Source: Pseudomonadota bacterium
GTDB lineage: Bacteria > Pseudomonadota > Gammaproteobacteria > Steroidobacterales > Steroidobacteraceae
NCBI GenBank assembly: GCA_021850555.1
Contig: JAJZLX010000055.1
Location: 1-6,985 of the forward strand
Length of the DNA stretch: 6,985 nt
Reading direction: 5' to 3'
Under the pieces are notes generated by a model. It saw only the letters and a list, made by a program, of their open reading frames with translations, was not told the DNA's origin and ran no database searches. Positions within the stretch are counted from its first letter, which is position 1, and every line of letters starts with the position of its first letter. This document shows positions 6,329 to 6,985 of this stretch, piece after piece. Both the position numbers and the translations under genes were made by a program.

Positions 6329-6985
6329 GGCAGGGAGGAGTAGCCGGAGTCCGAGACTCGCTCCCCATCTGTGCGCGCCTCATCGAGGAGCGCCTGGGCG
6401 TCGGACTGCCAGTGCAGTACCGGTCGCTGATGAGCGTGGCGGATGTAGGCGGTGCGGGGACCGGCACGGCCGTGGGTGGCTTGGGAGAAGCTCGTTTCCT
6501 CGAGGAGGGACACCTCGATGCGGATGAAGCGCTCGACCTGCTTGTCCTCGAGGATCTTCTGGGCGGCCGCGATGCGATGCTCGCGCGCGGCGCGGTCGAG
6601 GGCCTCCTTCTGGGAGCTGAAGTACCAGAGGACGCGGAACCCTTGGCTCGTGCGCAGCGGATGCTCGTAGCCGCGATAGATATCCGGTGGCCCGTCCTTG
6701 CGCCTGGGGTTGGTCCGGCGCTGGACCTCGAGCCAGGGGGCGGCGTTGCTGCGCAACCAGGTGTGGAACTGCCCATGCTCGCGCCAGGTGTCCGGGATGA
6801 CCGTCACGAAGCGCCCGCCGTGGGTGGCGATATGGGACAGGTTTTGGGCCGACGCGAGTTTGCAATCTGCCACGTACAGGAAGTCGGCGGTGCCGGTGAG
6901 CTTGCGCAGGCTCTCCCAGGTGCGGATGTGCGTCGTATCGTCGGTCGTGTTCCCGTGATCGACGTGCGAGAAGATCGGCACGGCC
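6274..6985 (-). pseudogene. IS1634-family transposase, truncated fragment
   Basis: The frame enters from the right edge of the window, so its true start is outside; a GTG at 6979-6981 is internal. The translation matches the middle of IS1634-type (IS4-like DDE) transposases: a segment with HGNTTDDTTH, then FLYVADCKLASAQNLSHIA with the probable second catalytic Asp (codon 6865-6867), then THGGRFVTVIPDTWREH. A charged region with EHRIAAAQKILEDK follows, and then RPVLHWQSDAQALLDEARTDG. Family members continue after that DG with a segment leading to the YREK-type helix holding the last acidic catalytic residue. Here homology stops near 6363 and an unrelated tail (ERVSDSGYSSLPQ and onward) runs to the stop at 6274-6276. 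The last part of the catalytic domain is therefore gone and the product cannot be an active transposase. The family was recognised from remembered motifs, not from a search. Confidence 0.75.

Noticed and set aside
6285..6865. Alternative long - strand frames across the transposase remnant
   Set aside because: They are Ser/Arg/Ala/Pro-rich shadows of the recognisable IS1634-type frame and show no family motifs.

Overview
The window is GC-rich, with strong G/C preference at third codon positions. Together with the family content this fits a high-GC proteobacterium (Pseudomonadota). Nothing here fixes the genus. Only two genes look intact. Both lie on the + strand, with remnants of mobile or duplicated DNA on either side, so this is an accessory or rearranged locus.

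Layout. Positions 1-869 hold no convincing gene. They do hold a strong imperfect inverted repeat (215-328) and three GCCAAAAA boxes, possibly the remains of an insertion-sequence end. Positions 870-1778 encode a slipin (stomatin/SPFH, band 7) membrane protein of 302 residues. A 249-base gap with no recognised gene carries a perfect GC hairpin at 1942-1956. Positions 2028-5969 encode one large protein of 1313 residues. In order it has a 12-helix MFS transporter domain of the LplT type, a PlsC-type acyltransferase domain, an acyl carrier protein domain with its phosphopantetheine serine, and an AMP-forming acyl ligase domain. This is an Aas/LplT-like phospholipid remodelling enzyme with transporter, acyl-activating, acyl-carrying and acyl-transferring parts in one chain. 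Immediately after it, on the - strand, is a broken 5' fragment of a second, diverged slipin (5964-6158). The window ends in a truncated IS1634-family transposase on the - strand (to 6985), which has lost its C-terminal catalytic part.

How the genes may work together. By analogy with E. coli LplT and Aas, the large protein could bring lysophospholipid to the cytoplasmic face, activate a fatty acid with ATP, load it onto its own carrier domain and re-acylate the lysolipid. Slipins organise membrane microdomains, so a membrane-homeostasis role shared by the two genes is plausible but is inference. The points most worth a second look are the built-in carrier domain, altered signature residues in the acyltransferase and ligase, the two inverted slipin copies flanking the fusion gene, and the long palindrome at the left end.
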